A DNA stretch of 64,000 nt, taken from NCBI RefSeq assembly GCF_015477805.1, contig NZ_JADLQL010000003.1, positions 186,001 through 250,000 of the forward strand, given 5' to 3'. Of this stretch, positions 10,743-19,125 are shown in pieces. The DNA is from Nocardia flavorosea. Lineage in GTDB: Bacteria; Actinomycetota; Actinomycetes; Mycobacteriales; Mycobacteriaceae. The translations under genes and the position numbers were made by a program. The notes under the pieces were generated by a model. It saw nothing but the letters and a program-made list of their open reading frames with translations, had not been told where the DNA came from and made no database searches. How positions within the stretch are numbered: the stretch's first letter is position 1; each line of letters starts with the position of its first letter.

Positions 10743-11912
10743 TCAAACACCGACACCGGTTGTGACCCCCTCGAATCCGTGCAACCCTCGCACCGACCGC
10801 GTGACCGTGAACTTCCGGTTCCGCCCCACCACTTCGGTGCGGCCCACCATGCGTTCGACCACTGTGCGGTGGTTGAGGTGGTTGTTGTAGACAGTCCACA
10901 GTTCGCCGCCCGGCCGCAGCACCTTGCCGGTCCGGGCGAACATCTTGATCGCCGACCCGGTGTGCACGGCGGCGCCCACATGGAACGGCGGATTGCACAC
11001 CACGAGGTCGGCGCTGTTGTCGGCGGCGGCCGACATGGCGTCGTCGCGCACCACGGTGACCTGGCCGGTGACGGCGTTGGCCGCGGCGGTCGCGGTCGCC
11101 GAGGCCACCGCCGCGGCGGACTGGTCGGTGCCCACGACCGCGATTCCCGGCCGGGACCGGGCGAGCGCGACCGCCAGTATCCCGGTTCCGCAACCGAGGT
11201 CGATGGCGTCGCGGGCATCGGGTTTCATGGCTCGCAGGTGTTCCAGCAGGAACCGGGTGCCGATGTCGAGCCGCGGCCCGGAGAACGCGGCGCCGTGGGC
11301 GACCACATCGATGCCTATTTCGCCGATGTGCTCTCGTAGCGGGAACCGGGGATCGCCCACCGGTTTGGGGCCGCTGACCAGCAGGGTGCGCGATTTCTGA
11401 CGACCGCGGCTGGCCCGCACTTCGGTGAAGGATTCGCCCAGTACATCGTTCATCGCCTTGGTGAGGTACTTGTCCCGGCCGCCCGCGAACACCTGGACCT
11501 CGGGGTGGGCGTGCCGGGCGATGGCATCGGCGATTTCGGCGAGCCCCGCGAGGACCCGCGGCAGGCGCAGCAGGACCACGGTGGCGTCGCGCAGCAGATT
11601 TTCGTCGAGGGCGTGCGCGGTGTAGCGGTCGCCCAGTCCGTGGGCGCGGGCGTTGGCGGCGAGCGCGAGTTCACCGGTCAGCAGGTCCTGGTGGACGCGG
11701 AGGCGGTGCAGATCGTGGGTGGCTGCGGCGCCGAGGGTGAGCGCGCCGTAGTTGTCGCCGATCACCACCACTTTTCCGGGCTCGGTGGTGGCGAGCGTAT
11801 CGGCGGCCACGTCGAGAATGAGACGGTCCGCGGCATCGACGGCATACAGGTTGGCGGCTTCCACATCCGGGAAACGGCGCAATCGTCCTAGTAGGTCCTC
11901 CACGTCTCGCAC
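10743..11912 (-). CDS. RlmG/RsmC-like rRNA guanine-N2 methyltransferase family protein
   Basis: The 389-residue protein has the two-part architecture of RlmG/RsmC enzymes. A degenerate N-terminal methyltransferase-like half is followed by a C-terminal class I SAM-dependent domain with the SAM-binding motif AIDLGCGTGILAVAL and the catalytic NPPF motif (VVCNPPFHVGAA), typical of N-methylation of guanine in RNA. Whether it modifies 23S or 16S rRNA cannot be told from sequence. It starts at GTG 11912. It is convergent with the response regulator and divergent from a lipoprotein gene. Confidence 0.85.
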   Translation of the reverse strand: MRDVEDLLGRLRRFPDVEAANLYAVDAADRLILDVAADTLATTEPGKVVVIGDNYGALTLGAAATHDLHRLRVHQDLLTGELALAANARAHGLGDRYTAHALDENLLRDATVVLLRLPRVLAGLAEIADAIARHAHPEVQVFAGGRDKYLTKAMNDVLGESFTEVRASRGRQKSRTLLVSGPKPVGDPRFPLREHIGEIGIDVVAHGAAFSGPRLDIGTRFLLEHLRAMKPDARDAIDLGCGTGILAVALARSRPGIAVVGTDQSAAAVASATATAAANAVTGQVTVVRDDAMSAAADNSADLVVCNPPFHVGAAVHTGSAIKMFARTGKVLRPGGELWTVYNNHLNHRTVVERMVGRTEVVGRNRKFTVTRSVRGLHGFEGVTTGVGV

Positions 11913-12067
11913 ATGACAAGTGTGCTAGATCGTTGCCGGGCGCCCCCGCGCACCCCGGCCGATACGCTCGCCCCGGCATCGTTGTATGTGCCGGGCGCGA
12001 CCGGCGGCCGATGCTCCGGGCCACACCGTGAGAGCTGGCGTTATCGCAGGACAGCGGCCGCTGCGGT

Positions 12068-12073
12068 TAGCAT
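12068..12073 (+). promoter_or_regulatory. -10 hexamer TAGCAT of a leaderless promoter
   Basis: TAGCAT lies 7 nt before the lipoprotein ATG at 12081 with no Shine-Dalgarno in between. Confidence 0.5.
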
Positions 12074-12080
12074 CGGCGAT

Positions 12081-12704
12081 ATGCGTACCGGGCGATTTCT
12101 GGTGGTGGCGGTGATATCGGTGGCTCTCGCCGGGTGCGCCGATTCGGGGTCGACACCGCCGGTTAGCTCTTCGCCGGTGAGTCCGGCGGTACCCAGTTCG
12201 GAAGTGGCCGTCCCGGGGCTGCCTGTACCGCCGGTACCGCTGCCCGGGGAGCCGGTGCCCGCGCCCGACGATACGGTGCCCAAGCAGGCGGAGGCATCCC
12301 CGGACGCCATGCTCACCGTGACCGATATCCGGTTGAGCCACCACGCCGGTTTCGACCGGGTCGAGTACTACCTGGGCGGGCCGGGAACGCCGGGGTGGAG
12401 CGTGTGGTACACCGGTCGCGCCGTGCAGGACGGTAGCGGCCGGGAGCTCGAGGTGGCGGGCGATTCGGTGCTCGAAGTCCGGATCACCGGCTCGGCCTAC
12501 CCGTTCGACAGCGGGGTCGCGCCCTATGCCGGCCCGGACCCGGCCACCGATCCGGCGGTCCCCGGTATCGCCGGGGTGTACCGGACGACGGTGTTCGAGG
12601 GCATCACCCAGTCGTTCATCGGAGTCGCCGGTGACGAACCGGGCTTCACCGTTTCGGCGGCCACCATGCCGAACCGCCTGGTCGTCGACATCGCCACCGG
12701 TTAG
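12081..12704 (+). CDS. Lipoprotein with AMIN-like domain
   Basis: The 207-residue precursor has a signal peptide and lipobox VALAGC with acylated Cys19. A Ser/Pro/Val-rich spacer (about 20-75) precedes a beta-rich domain (MLTVTDIRLSHHAGFDRVEYYLGG, then ITGSAYPFDSG and a C-terminal FTVSAATMPNRLVVDIATG) that resembles the AMIN-like domain of actinobacterial lipoproteins. It probably sits on the outer face of the membrane and binds cell-wall glycan; the binding role is family inference. It is monocistronic, with 156 bp to the next lipoprotein. Confidence 0.82.
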   Translation: MRTGRFLVVAVISVALAGCADSGSTPPVSSSPVSPAVPSSEVAVPGLPVPPVPLPGEPVPAPDDTVPKQAEASPDAMLTVTDIRLSHHAGFDRVEYYLGGPGTPGWSVWYTGRAVQDGSGRELEVAGDSVLEVRITGSAYPFDSGVAPYAGPDPATDPAVPGIAGVYRTTVFEGITQSFIGVAGDEPGFTVSAATMPNRLVVDIATG

Positions 12705-12860
12705 TGGCTCCGGGCGCGGGTATCGGTTGATCGACAATGCGGGCCTGGGCCGCCGAGAATCGTCTCGACACAGTACGGTTGTCAGCACCGGTGGCTCAGA
12801 TGTCCGGCGCGCCGGGGCGAGAATACGGGGTCGTGGGCATCCGAGGGGAGTTTCAGATCG

Positions 12861-13391
12861 ATGCGACGATTCGAACGAGCCGGTCTCGCCGCCGCACTGA
12901 CCGCGCTGATCGCCGGCGGGTTCCTCGCCGCCTGCTCCAACACGGTGTCCGGTACCGCCGAGGTGAACCAGACCGAGTTGCAGCTGTACACATCGGAAAT
13001 CAAATCTTCGTCGGCCGCGGCGTCGTCGTCGCGGGCGGCCGCGGCCGCGGCCGCCGCGACCGATGTCTGTGAGGCACTGCGTGACCACAACAATCCGGCG
13101 GTCGACGCGTTCAACGCCTATATCGACGCCAGCGATAACAACGCGCCGGATGTGGAGGCCAAGAAGGGCGCCGCGATCACCGCGTTGCGCGATACCGCCG
13201 GCAAGATCGACGAGGAACTCAGCCCCGATGTTCCCAACGATGTCTCGGCGCCGATGCGCACCTACCGGGACAACCTGAAAACCCTCGCCGATCTCCTGGA
13301 ACGCAATGCTTCGGTGGACGAGATCAACGGTGAGATCGATTCGTTCAACGGGGACAAGGACGCGGCGTTCGACGCGTGCGAAGCGTACTGA
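12861..13391 (+). CDS. Putative lipoprotein of unknown function
   Basis: The 176-residue precursor has a signal peptide and lipobox FLAAC (Cys25). A low-complexity Ser/Ala stretch (about 50-66) follows, then a mainly helical acidic domain (AFNAYIDASDNNAPDVEAKK, LADLLERNASVDEIN). ATG 12861 is preceded by a GAGGGGAG purine tract. The stop is only 5 bp from the end of the convergent imuB. No characterised family is recognised. Confidence 0.82.
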   Translation: MRRFERAGLAAALTALIAGGFLAACSNTVSGTAEVNQTELQLYTSEIKSSSAAASSSRAAAAAAAATDVCEALRDHNNPAVDAFNAYIDASDNNAPDVEAKKGAAITALRDTAGKIDEELSPDVPNDVSAPMRTYRDNLKTLADLLERNASVDEINGEIDSFNGDKDAAFDACEAY

Positions 13392-13396
13392 TCGGG

Positions 13397-14962
13397 TCAG
13401 TCGTAGAGACCTTCGACGCACCATTGATCGTCCCGGGCGAGCAGTAGCAGGCTGTGCGGTCCCGGTAGTTCCACCTGGGCGCGGGCGGCCGGTGCCGCGC
13501 CGGGCGCCCACCAGAGCTCGTCGAGCAGCCAGGGCCCGGCCCATGCCGTGAGCCGCCAGCTGGACCGGCCCCAGCGCAACCGTGCGGGCGGGCCGCTGAA
13601 CAGGCCGCGTTCGGTGATCCGCACGGGTGTTCCGTCGGCTGCCTCGAGTGCGACGCGCGGCCGGTCGAGCATGATGACGGCGGGAGCCGGTTCCGGTATC
13701 CGGCCGGGCCAGGGGGGTGCCGGATCGGTATCCGGGGCCGGTTCGTCGCCGAACGTGACCATGGTGACCCGTTCCGCGGGGCCGCGGCCGCCGCTGAGTA
13801 CACCCACCCGCACCGCGTCCCCGCCGAGCAGGCCCTGGACGCGGACCAGCGCACGCAGGGCACGTTCGTCGCCGGACCCGGTATCGCCCCACAGTCCGAG
13901 CTGCAGGGCGGCGGCCGGCGCCACCTCCACCGGAATCAGGTGCAGCACGCTGATCGCGGCAGTGGGCCGAGCGCCGGGCGGCCGGGTGAGCCAGCCGTCG
14001 AGCTGCCAGCGCACGCGATCGGCCACCCCATCGGCGGTCAGCGGTTCGGCGCAGCGCCAGACCCGCGAAAGCTCCTCTCCGGCCTCGGTTTCCGCGCGGA
14101 CCTCCAGTCGGGTGCAGGCCAGGGACGCCGCCGACAGGTTCGCGGTGAGCCGGGTCGCGAGTAGCCGGCCGGTGAAGGCCGCGGTGTCGACCCGGTCGAT
14201 CGGTGGCTCGCACGGCAGCCGGACCGCCACATCCGGGGGCAGGCTCCGGGGCGCCGGCGGACGATCCGGCAGGGCGCGGGCGAGCCGGTGCGCCACGATC
14301 GCGTCGGCACCGAACCGTGAGGTGACCTGGGCGGTGCTCAGGGCGGCGAAATCCCCGATGCGGCGCAGTCCCAGCCGGTGCAGCAGGTCCAGCAGTGCGG
14401 CGCGTTCGCGTTCCGCGGGGCCGGGTTCGGCCGCCAGTTCGGTGATCGGCAGGGGCGCCAGGAACCGGGCGTCCCGGCCGGGCGGTACGAGGGTGCTATG
14501 CCGGGCGGCGACGATCGCGGTCGGGAGTTCGTCGGCGATCCCGATCCGGGCCTCCACTCCGGCGGTCGCCACCGCGGCGAGTAATTGCCGCACGGCCGCC
14601 TCGGCCGATCCGAAATACCGGATCACACCTCGCGCGGGCAGGACGAGCAATCCGGGGCGCAGTACCTCGACCCCGGAAGCGAAGCTGTCGACGGCCGCGG
14701 CGACGGGTTCGAACAGCCGCGCGTCACGGTCGGGATCGGGTTGGGCGATATGGAGTTCCGGGCAGCGGCTCTGTGCCTCGCGTTTGCGCATACCGCGGCG
14801 CACCCCCGACTCGCGGGCGGTGGCCGAACAGGTGACGACCCGGTTCGCATGCAAAACCGCCACTGGCTGTTCCGCGGACAGTCCGGCCCCGGCCGCCGCC
14901 GCAACCGCGGGCCAGTCGGGGCACCACACCGCCAGCACCCGTGCGGCCGGGCGCGGGTTCAC
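13397..14962 (-). CDS. imuB: ImuB, catalytically inactive Y-family polymerase-like mutasome protein
   Basis: The 521-residue protein resembles mycobacterial ImuB (Rv3394c): N-terminal VLAVWCPDWPAVAAAAG, then CSATARESGVRRGMRKREA and a finger/little-finger region. In the known system ImuB lacks polymerase activity and bridges the beta clamp, ImuA' and DnaE2 during SOS-induced translesion synthesis. GTG 14962 is chosen because GGGAGG lies just upstream and the homologous sequence begins there; 57 upstream in-frame residues look non-coding. Unusually, nearly 600 bp separate it from imuA'. dnaE2 is not in the window. Confidence 0.9.
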   Translation of the reverse strand: MNPRPAARVLAVWCPDWPAVAAAAGAGLSAEQPVAVLHANRVVTCSATARESGVRRGMRKREAQSRCPELHIAQPDPDRDARLFEPVAAAVDSFASGVEVLRPGLLVLPARGVIRYFGSAEAAVRQLLAAVATAGVEARIGIADELPTAIVAARHSTLVPPGRDARFLAPLPITELAAEPGPAERERAALLDLLHRLGLRRIGDFAALSTAQVTSRFGADAIVAHRLARALPDRPPAPRSLPPDVAVRLPCEPPIDRVDTAAFTGRLLATRLTANLSAASLACTRLEVRAETEAGEELSRVWRCAEPLTADGVADRVRWQLDGWLTRPPGARPTAAISVLHLIPVEVAPAAALQLGLWGDTGSGDERALRALVRVQGLLGGDAVRVGVLSGGRGPAERVTMVTFGDEPAPDTDPAPPWPGRIPEPAPAVIMLDRPRVALEAADGTPVRITERGLFSGPPARLRWGRSSWRLTAWAGPWLLDELWWAPGAAPAARAQVELPGPHSLLLLARDDQWCVEGLYD

Positions 14963-14992
14963 CGGGCCTCCCGTCCGCCTCGGCGGGGCGCC

Positions 14993-15082
14993 GCCTTCTT
15001 CGACACCGTCGCCGATCTCGGCGCAATCGACACCGTGGTCCACTGCGCCGGATTTTCCCGCCCCGGAACGGTCGCCGACTCG
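14993..15082 (+). pseudogene. Fragment resembling a short-chain dehydrogenase (NNAG region)
   Basis: On the strand opposite imuB, about 30 codons read TVADLGAIDTVVHCAG then FSRPGTVAD. This looks like the beta4-alpha4 part of a short-chain dehydrogenase, where the usual NNAG motif appears as HCAG. No Rossmann start or catalytic YxxxK is found nearby, and sequence similarity stops on both sides. I read it as a relic of a lost gene in the imuA'-imuB spacer; chance resemblance is possible. Confidence 0.4.
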
Positions 15083-15155
15083 CTCCTCATGGTTGTGCGA
15101 GTGTTCCCGGAAGATCCGCAAGCGCACCGGCATACGGCGTCGCCGATCAGGTGGA

Positions 15156-15251
15156 AGCGTCGCGTGGATCCGATGCGGGAGCGTCGCGTGGGTCCGATGC
15201 GGGAGCGTCGCGTGGATCCGATGCGGGAGCGTCGCGTGGATACGACGCGGG
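15156..15251. repeat. Four tandem copies of a 24-bp repeat
   Basis: Units at 15156-15179, 15180-15203, 15204-15227 and 15228-15251 begin AGCGTCGCGTGG. Copies 1 and 3 are identical, copy 2 has one change, copy 4 has two. There are no spacers, so it is not CRISPR. It lies in the imuA'-imuB spacer. Confidence 0.9.
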
Positions 15252-15559
15252 GCGACCGGTGCGTGCGGGCGAACTCGTCATGGCGCGGCGGAAGTGCCTG
15301 ATCGAACGCGGTGGATCGCCGGGTGGTTCGGGGGAGTTCACCGCCGCATCGGGGGCCGGGTATCCGGGCTGGTGCGCCGCTGGGCGGCCGGGACGCTCGG
15401 GCAGGTTCACCGGTGTGCGGTCCGGTTGTCCGAGGCGAGTGGTTACCCGGCCCGGACGAACGAGTGACTGTGCTGAGCGCAGGTGGGACCGGCCGAGCGG
15501 GCCTGCCGGCGGACGGAGGAAAGTCCCGGCACGGACTGTGGGCTCGGGGCACGCTTGGG

Positions 15560-16405
15560 TCAGGAAGCAACAGAATCCTCCTGACCTGGTGTTTCCGGCT
15601 GTTCCGGGGTGTGTGCGGTGACTTTCTCGTCGGGGGCGATCCATTCCACGCGACCGCCGAGCGGGCGCGCGGCAAGCCGGCCCCGGCGCGGGCTCCCGGC
15701 TCTGGTGCGGACTTCGATATCGAGGCTTATGGAACGGATCCGCCCACTTCCCGTACCGAGGCCGGTGTAGCCGGCCACGCGGCTTTCCAGGCTCAGATCC
15801 GGTGTGGGCCAGTTACCTCCGGTGACGAGCAGCGTGGCCCCTTTTCCGCGGGCTTTTGCGGCGAGCACCCGGGCGCGGGCAGGTGGGACTTCAGCCTCGC
15901 CGAGACCGAGTACCACCAGGTCCAGCCCGTCCAGCAACACCGCCGCCACCTCCATCGGGTCCTGGCCGGCGTCGGGGATCACCGCTAGCCGGTCCAGCCG
16001 GGCGCCCATTTCCGCGGCGGCGAGCAAACCGAGCCGGGGCAGGCCGACCGCGGCCGCGTGCCCGCCCGGCCCGGTGACGGCGGCCAGCAAACCGGCCAGC
16101 AGTGTTCCGGCACCCTTGTAGGACACCACCGATCCCTTGACCAGGCCGCGGTCGGGCAGCAGCGGAGCGAGAGCGGCCGGTACGGGAAGAGTCTCGCGCC
16201 GGACTGTCGAGGCCGGAGTAACCGGCGCCCGGGTGCCGGTCGCGCTGCGGGGTGCCGGGCCGGACCCGCGAGCACATCCGCTGCTCGCCCGCGCCCGGCG
16301 CAGTTCCGCCAGTTCACGAAGTCGCGCGCCGCTGGCCTTCGACTGCGGTGCGGTGCCTACTCGTGCCGCCTCGGTTTCGGGGCCCCGGTGATCTCGGTTC
16401 GTCAC
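15560..16405 (-). CDS. imuA': ImuA', mutasome accessory protein
   Basis: The 281-residue protein has a basic N-terminal region followed by a RecA-like fold without a functional Walker A: LPDRGLVKGSVVSYKGAG, then VAAVLLDGLDLVVLGLGE. This matches actinobacterial ImuA', which with ImuB and DnaE2 supports SOS mutagenesis. GTG 16405 has GGAG seven bases upstream and is preferred over ATG 16423. A LexA-type box lies about 140 bp upstream. An 8-bp stem (15558-15565/15579-15586) straddles the stop codon, so transcription may partly end before imuB. Confidence 0.87.
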   Translation of the reverse strand: MTNRDHRGPETEAARVGTAPQSKASGARLRELAELRRARASSGCARGSGPAPRSATGTRAPVTPASTVRRETLPVPAALAPLLPDRGLVKGSVVSYKGAGTLLAGLLAAVTGPGGHAAAVGLPRLGLLAAAEMGARLDRLAVIPDAGQDPMEVAAVLLDGLDLVVLGLGEAEVPPARARVLAAKARGKGATLLVTGGNWPTPDLSLESRVAGYTGLGTGSGRIRSISLDIEVRTRAGSPRRGRLAARPLGGRVEWIAPDEKVTAHTPEQPETPGQEDSVAS

Positions 16406-16546
16406 TCCTGCGCTCCTGTCCATGGCGCGTGTTCAGCTCGCGGGTGGGCCCTTTTCGGACTCGGTTTCCCTTCGCTCGTCTCGATCCCGCTCCGCGGAGT
16501 CCGGGACCGGCACGGCGCCGAACCGGCGAAGCCGACCCTCTCTGTA

Positions 16547-16562
16547 TCGAACATACATTCGA
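16547..16562 (-). promoter_or_regulatory. LexA SOS box upstream of imuA'
   Basis: The site reads TCGAACATACATTCGA, one mismatch from the mycobacterial consensus TCGAAC-N4-GTTCGA. It is about 140 bp from the imuA' start and about 140 bp from the divergent kinase start. SOS control of imuA'-imuB is established in mycobacteria, so imuA' is the likely target. Confidence 0.8.
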
Positions 16563-16686
16563 TAGCTTATCGCTGGAAGTTCGTCCCGGGAAGCTCGCTC
16601 GGAACAACTACGACCTGCTGTAGTGAATGCCGTCACGTGTCACCGGCCGCCGTCCCCGAAACCGGCCAGCTACCATCGAATTCGAC

Positions 16687-16692
16687 TAGTCT
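16687..16692 (+). promoter_or_regulatory. -10 hexamer TAGTCT of a leaderless kinase promoter
   Basis: TAGTCT ends 7 nt before the ATG at 16700 and no Shine-Dalgarno is present. Confidence 0.6.
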
Positions 16693-16699
16693 CCACAGC

Positions 16700-17830
16700 A
16701 TGATCGATCGCCCCCGTCCCATCGTCGGTCCCGATTATCTGGTGGCCGGCCGGTACCGCCTGCAGTCGAAACTCGGCGGTGGCGGTATGGGTGCGGTATG
16801 GCTGGCACACGATCGGCTGCTGGACCGCGACGTCGCCATCAAGCAGGTGCTGTCCACGGCGGGCCTGGACGAAGCGGAGGCCCGCAAGGTCCGCGATCGT
16901 ATCGTGCACGAGGGCCGGGTCGCGGCCAAGCTCTCCCACGAACACGCCATCGCCGTCTACGACGTGGTGCTCGAAGCCGGTGAACCCTGGCTGGTGATGG
17001 AGCATCTGCCCTCCCGCAGTGTCGCCCGGGCGCTCGGCCTGGTGAACGCGCTGCCGGTGATCGAGGTCGCGCAGATCGGTGCGCAGGTCGCCGACGCGCT
17101 CGCCGCCGCGCACACGGTCGGGATCGTGCACCGCGATATCAAACCCGGCAATATCCTCGTCGCCGACCGGGGGCCGGGGGTCGGGATGGCGAAGCTCAGC
17201 GATTTCGGTATCTCCCGCAACGTCACCGAGGCCTCCGACGAACCCGACGGCATGATCACCGGGACTCCGGCCTACCTGCCACCGGAGGTGGCCCGCGGCG
17301 CCCAGCCCACCGCCGCCAGCGATGTGTTCTCCCTCGGCGCCACCCTTTACACCGCCATCGAAGGTCAGCCGCCGTTCGGTATGGACGACGACAGCGACGC
17401 GATCGTGGAACGTGCCGCCATGGCGCAGATCAACCCGCCGACGCGCAGCGGCGTACTCACCCGTGTGCTGCTGCACATGATGGAACCGGCGCCGCAGCGC
17501 CGCCCCAGTATGGCGCAGGCACGGGAGGAGATCCTGGCCGCGGCGTTCGGCCCCGGCGCCGCCGACAACATCCTCGGCGCCCCGGTGCGCACCGAAGACG
17601 GCACCATCCCCGCCTGGGCGGCCCGTAACTCCGCCGCCGGGCTGCGCAGCCCCCGTTCCGGCCCGCTGCCCCGCCGCGCTCAGTCGCAACCCGCGCACCC
17701 CGCGCCGGCGCCCGCGCAGCAGATCGGCCGCAGTGGCGGCGGGCAGTCGCCCAGCCCGACCGTGGCCGTCACCATCGGCCTGCTGATCGGGTTGGTGATC
17801 ATCATCGTGATCCTCATGATGGTGATGTGA
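16700..17830 (+). CDS. Membrane-anchored serine/threonine protein kinase
   Basis: The 376-residue Hanks-type kinase has all key residues: glycine loop LGGGGMGAVW, Lys48 (DVAIKQ), catalytic HRDIKPGN with Asp146, DFG at 168-170 and GTPAYLPPE. The kinase domain ends at about 280. An Ala/Pro-rich basic juxtamembrane stretch leads to a single C-terminal transmembrane helix (from about 352) that runs nearly to the last residue, so there is no extracellular sensor such as PASTA repeats. It is divergent from the SOS-controlled imuA'. Substrates are unknown. Confidence 0.93.
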   Translation: MIDRPRPIVGPDYLVAGRYRLQSKLGGGGMGAVWLAHDRLLDRDVAIKQVLSTAGLDEAEARKVRDRIVHEGRVAAKLSHEHAIAVYDVVLEAGEPWLVMEHLPSRSVARALGLVNALPVIEVAQIGAQVADALAAAHTVGIVHRDIKPGNILVADRGPGVGMAKLSDFGISRNVTEASDEPDGMITGTPAYLPPEVARGAQPTAASDVFSLGATLYTAIEGQPPFGMDDDSDAIVERAAMAQINPPTRSGVLTRVLLHMMEPAPQRRPSMAQAREEILAAAFGPGAADNILGAPVRTEDGTIPAWAARNSAAGLRSPRSGPLPRRAQSQPAHPAPAPAQQIGRSGGGQSPSPTVAVTIGLLIGLVIIIVILMMVM

Positions 17831-18134
17831 CGGAGCAGTCGTTGTCCCGGTGATAGGTAATGGCCTCGCGTTATCGGATTCGCCACTGTGCGCGCAGTCG
17901 ATATCCCGGGTCCGCCCCAGGTCGGGCGCGGACAACCGGATCCATTTCGTGGACCGGTCCGTGACCCACGGCGGCCCGGTCGGCGGTAAGGTCCGGTTTG
18001 TCTGTCTTTTCGGTACGTCCCGGGAACTCCGCCAGGGGTGGTGCTCGTTGGACGGACAGTTGGATATCGAGTAACAGCTCGAGCCGACGGTCGTGCTCCG
18101 GTATGGCCAACGAACTCCGAGAAAGGGATTTGCG
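17831..18134. other. Intergenic region upstream of the Bax-inhibitor-1 gene
   Basis: No gene is seen in these 304 bp. AAAGGG at 18122-18127 is the ribosome site of the next gene. No clear promoter hexamer or strong stem-loop was identified. Confidence 0.4.
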
Positions 18135-18992
18135 GTGCGCGCCACAAGCAATCCGGTATTCAAGAATCTGCCGAAGCAGGAAACCGGCTACGCGAGCTTC
18201 GGCTCGGCTGCTGCCGGCGCGGGACAGCTGGGTTACCAGTACGGCAACCAGCAGTATCCCCCGCAGTATCAGCAGCAGCCCTACCCGCCGCAGGCGCCGA
18301 CCCGGTCGCTGACCATCGACGATGTGGTCACCAAAACCGGGATCACGCTGGGTGTGCTCGCGCTGTCCGCGCTGGTCACCTACATTCTGACCAGCGCCAA
18401 CACCGCGCTCGCGCCGATGTTCGTCATCGGCGGCGGCATCATCGGCCTGGTACTCGTCCTGGTCGCGACCTTCGGCCGCAAGATGGACAATCCCGCGATC
18501 GTGCTCTCCTACGCGGTCGCCGAGGGCGTGTTCGTCGGCGCCCTGTCGTTCATGTTCACCGATATCACCTTCGGTGGCGCGGGCGGCGCGGGCATGATCG
18601 GCCAGGCCGTCCTGGGCACCTTCGGTGTGTTCGCGGGCATGCTCGTCGTCTACAAGACCGGCGCTATCCGGGTCACGCCGCGGTTCACGCGGATGCTCAT
18701 CGGCGCCATGATCGGCATCCTGGTGCTGGTGGTCGGCAACCTGATCGCGAGCTTCTTCACCGACGGCGGTTTCGGCCTGCGTGACGGCGGCCCGGTCGCG
18801 ATCATCTTCAGCCTGGTGGTCATCGCCATCGCCGCGTTCAGCTTCCTGCTCGACTTCGACGCCGCCGACCAGTTGATTCGCGCCCAGGCCCCGCCCAAGG
18901 CCGCCTGGGGTGTAGCGCTCGGCCTGACGGTCACCCTGGTCTGGCTCTACGTCGAGATCCTGCGCCTGCTGAGCTACTTCCAGAGCGACTAG
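18135..18992 (+). CDS. Bax inhibitor-1/YccA family membrane protein
   Basis: The 285-residue integral membrane protein has a Gln/Tyr/Pro-rich cytosolic N-terminus (about 35-60, QYPPQYQQQPYPPQ) followed by seven hydrophobic segments typical of the BI-1/YccA (UPF0005) family. The last one ends VEILRLLSYFQSD. GTG 18135 has AAAGGG seven bases upstream. The family includes pH-sensitive calcium-leak proteins, but no bacterial role can be assigned here. The final 27 bp of coding sequence recur 2 kb downstream, and a good terminator follows the stop. Confidence 0.92.
   Translation: MRATSNPVFKNLPKQETGYASFGSAAAGAGQLGYQYGNQQYPPQYQQQPYPPQAPTRSLTIDDVVTKTGITLGVLALSALVTYILTSANTALAPMFVIGGGIIGLVLVLVATFGRKMDNPAIVLSYAVAEGVFVGALSFMFTDITFGGAGGAGMIGQAVLGTFGVFAGMLVVYKTGAIRVTPRFTRMLIGAMIGILVLVVGNLIASFFTDGGFGLRDGGPVAIIFSLVVIAIAAFSFLLDFDAADQLIRAQAPPKAAWGVALGLTVTLVWLYVEILRLLSYFQSD
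18949..18975 (+). repeat. 27-bp direct repeat, left copy (3' end of the Bax-inhibitor gene)
   Basis: The sequence starts ACGTCGAGATCCTGCGCC and is repeated at 20908-20934 with one mismatch. The pair flanks the glycine-zipper and Fic genes. Confidence 0.9.
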
Positions 18993-19027
18993 TAAACCCG
19001 CCCGCTTCAGGGCGGTCAGTGCATCAC

Positions 19028-19060
19028 AGAAGGCGGTCCCTCCCGGGGCCGCCTTCTTTT
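19028..19060 (+). terminator. Rho-independent terminator after the Bax-inhibitor gene
   Basis: Stem arms 19028-19036 (AGAAGGCGG) and 19049-19057 are followed by a T-run to 19060. This is one of the few classic U-tract terminators in the window. Confidence 0.85.
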
Positions 19061-19125
19061 GTGTGCCGGTGGGTAGCCGCTCGTCTCGGGCAGGGACCTG
19101 GACGGAATCGGCTACCCGAGTCGGT

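Noticed and set aside
11925..14213. 762-codon minus-strand open frame
   Set aside because: It runs antisense or out of frame across two lipoprotein genes and imuB, with Arg/Pro/Gly-rich, domain-free sequence typical of GC-rich shadow frames.
15156..15251. Possible CRISPR array
   Set aside because: The 24-bp units are directly adjacent with no spacers and no cas genes are nearby.
13548..15467. 639-codon plus-strand open frame opposite imuB
   Set aside because: It is Ser/Arg/Ala-rich and without domains, while the minus strand encodes a recognisable ImuB.
15516..15526. GAGGAAAGTCC, the conserved P4 motif of RNase P RNA
   Set aside because: The rest of a ~400-nt RNase P RNA is absent: imuA' coding sequence starts 35 bp downstream on the other strand and no matching 3' P4 strand is found.
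14959..15675. 238-codon minus-strand frame linking imuA' and imuB
   Set aside because: It contains the tandem repeat and Arg/Pro/Ser-rich sequence without family features and ends out of phase with both genes.
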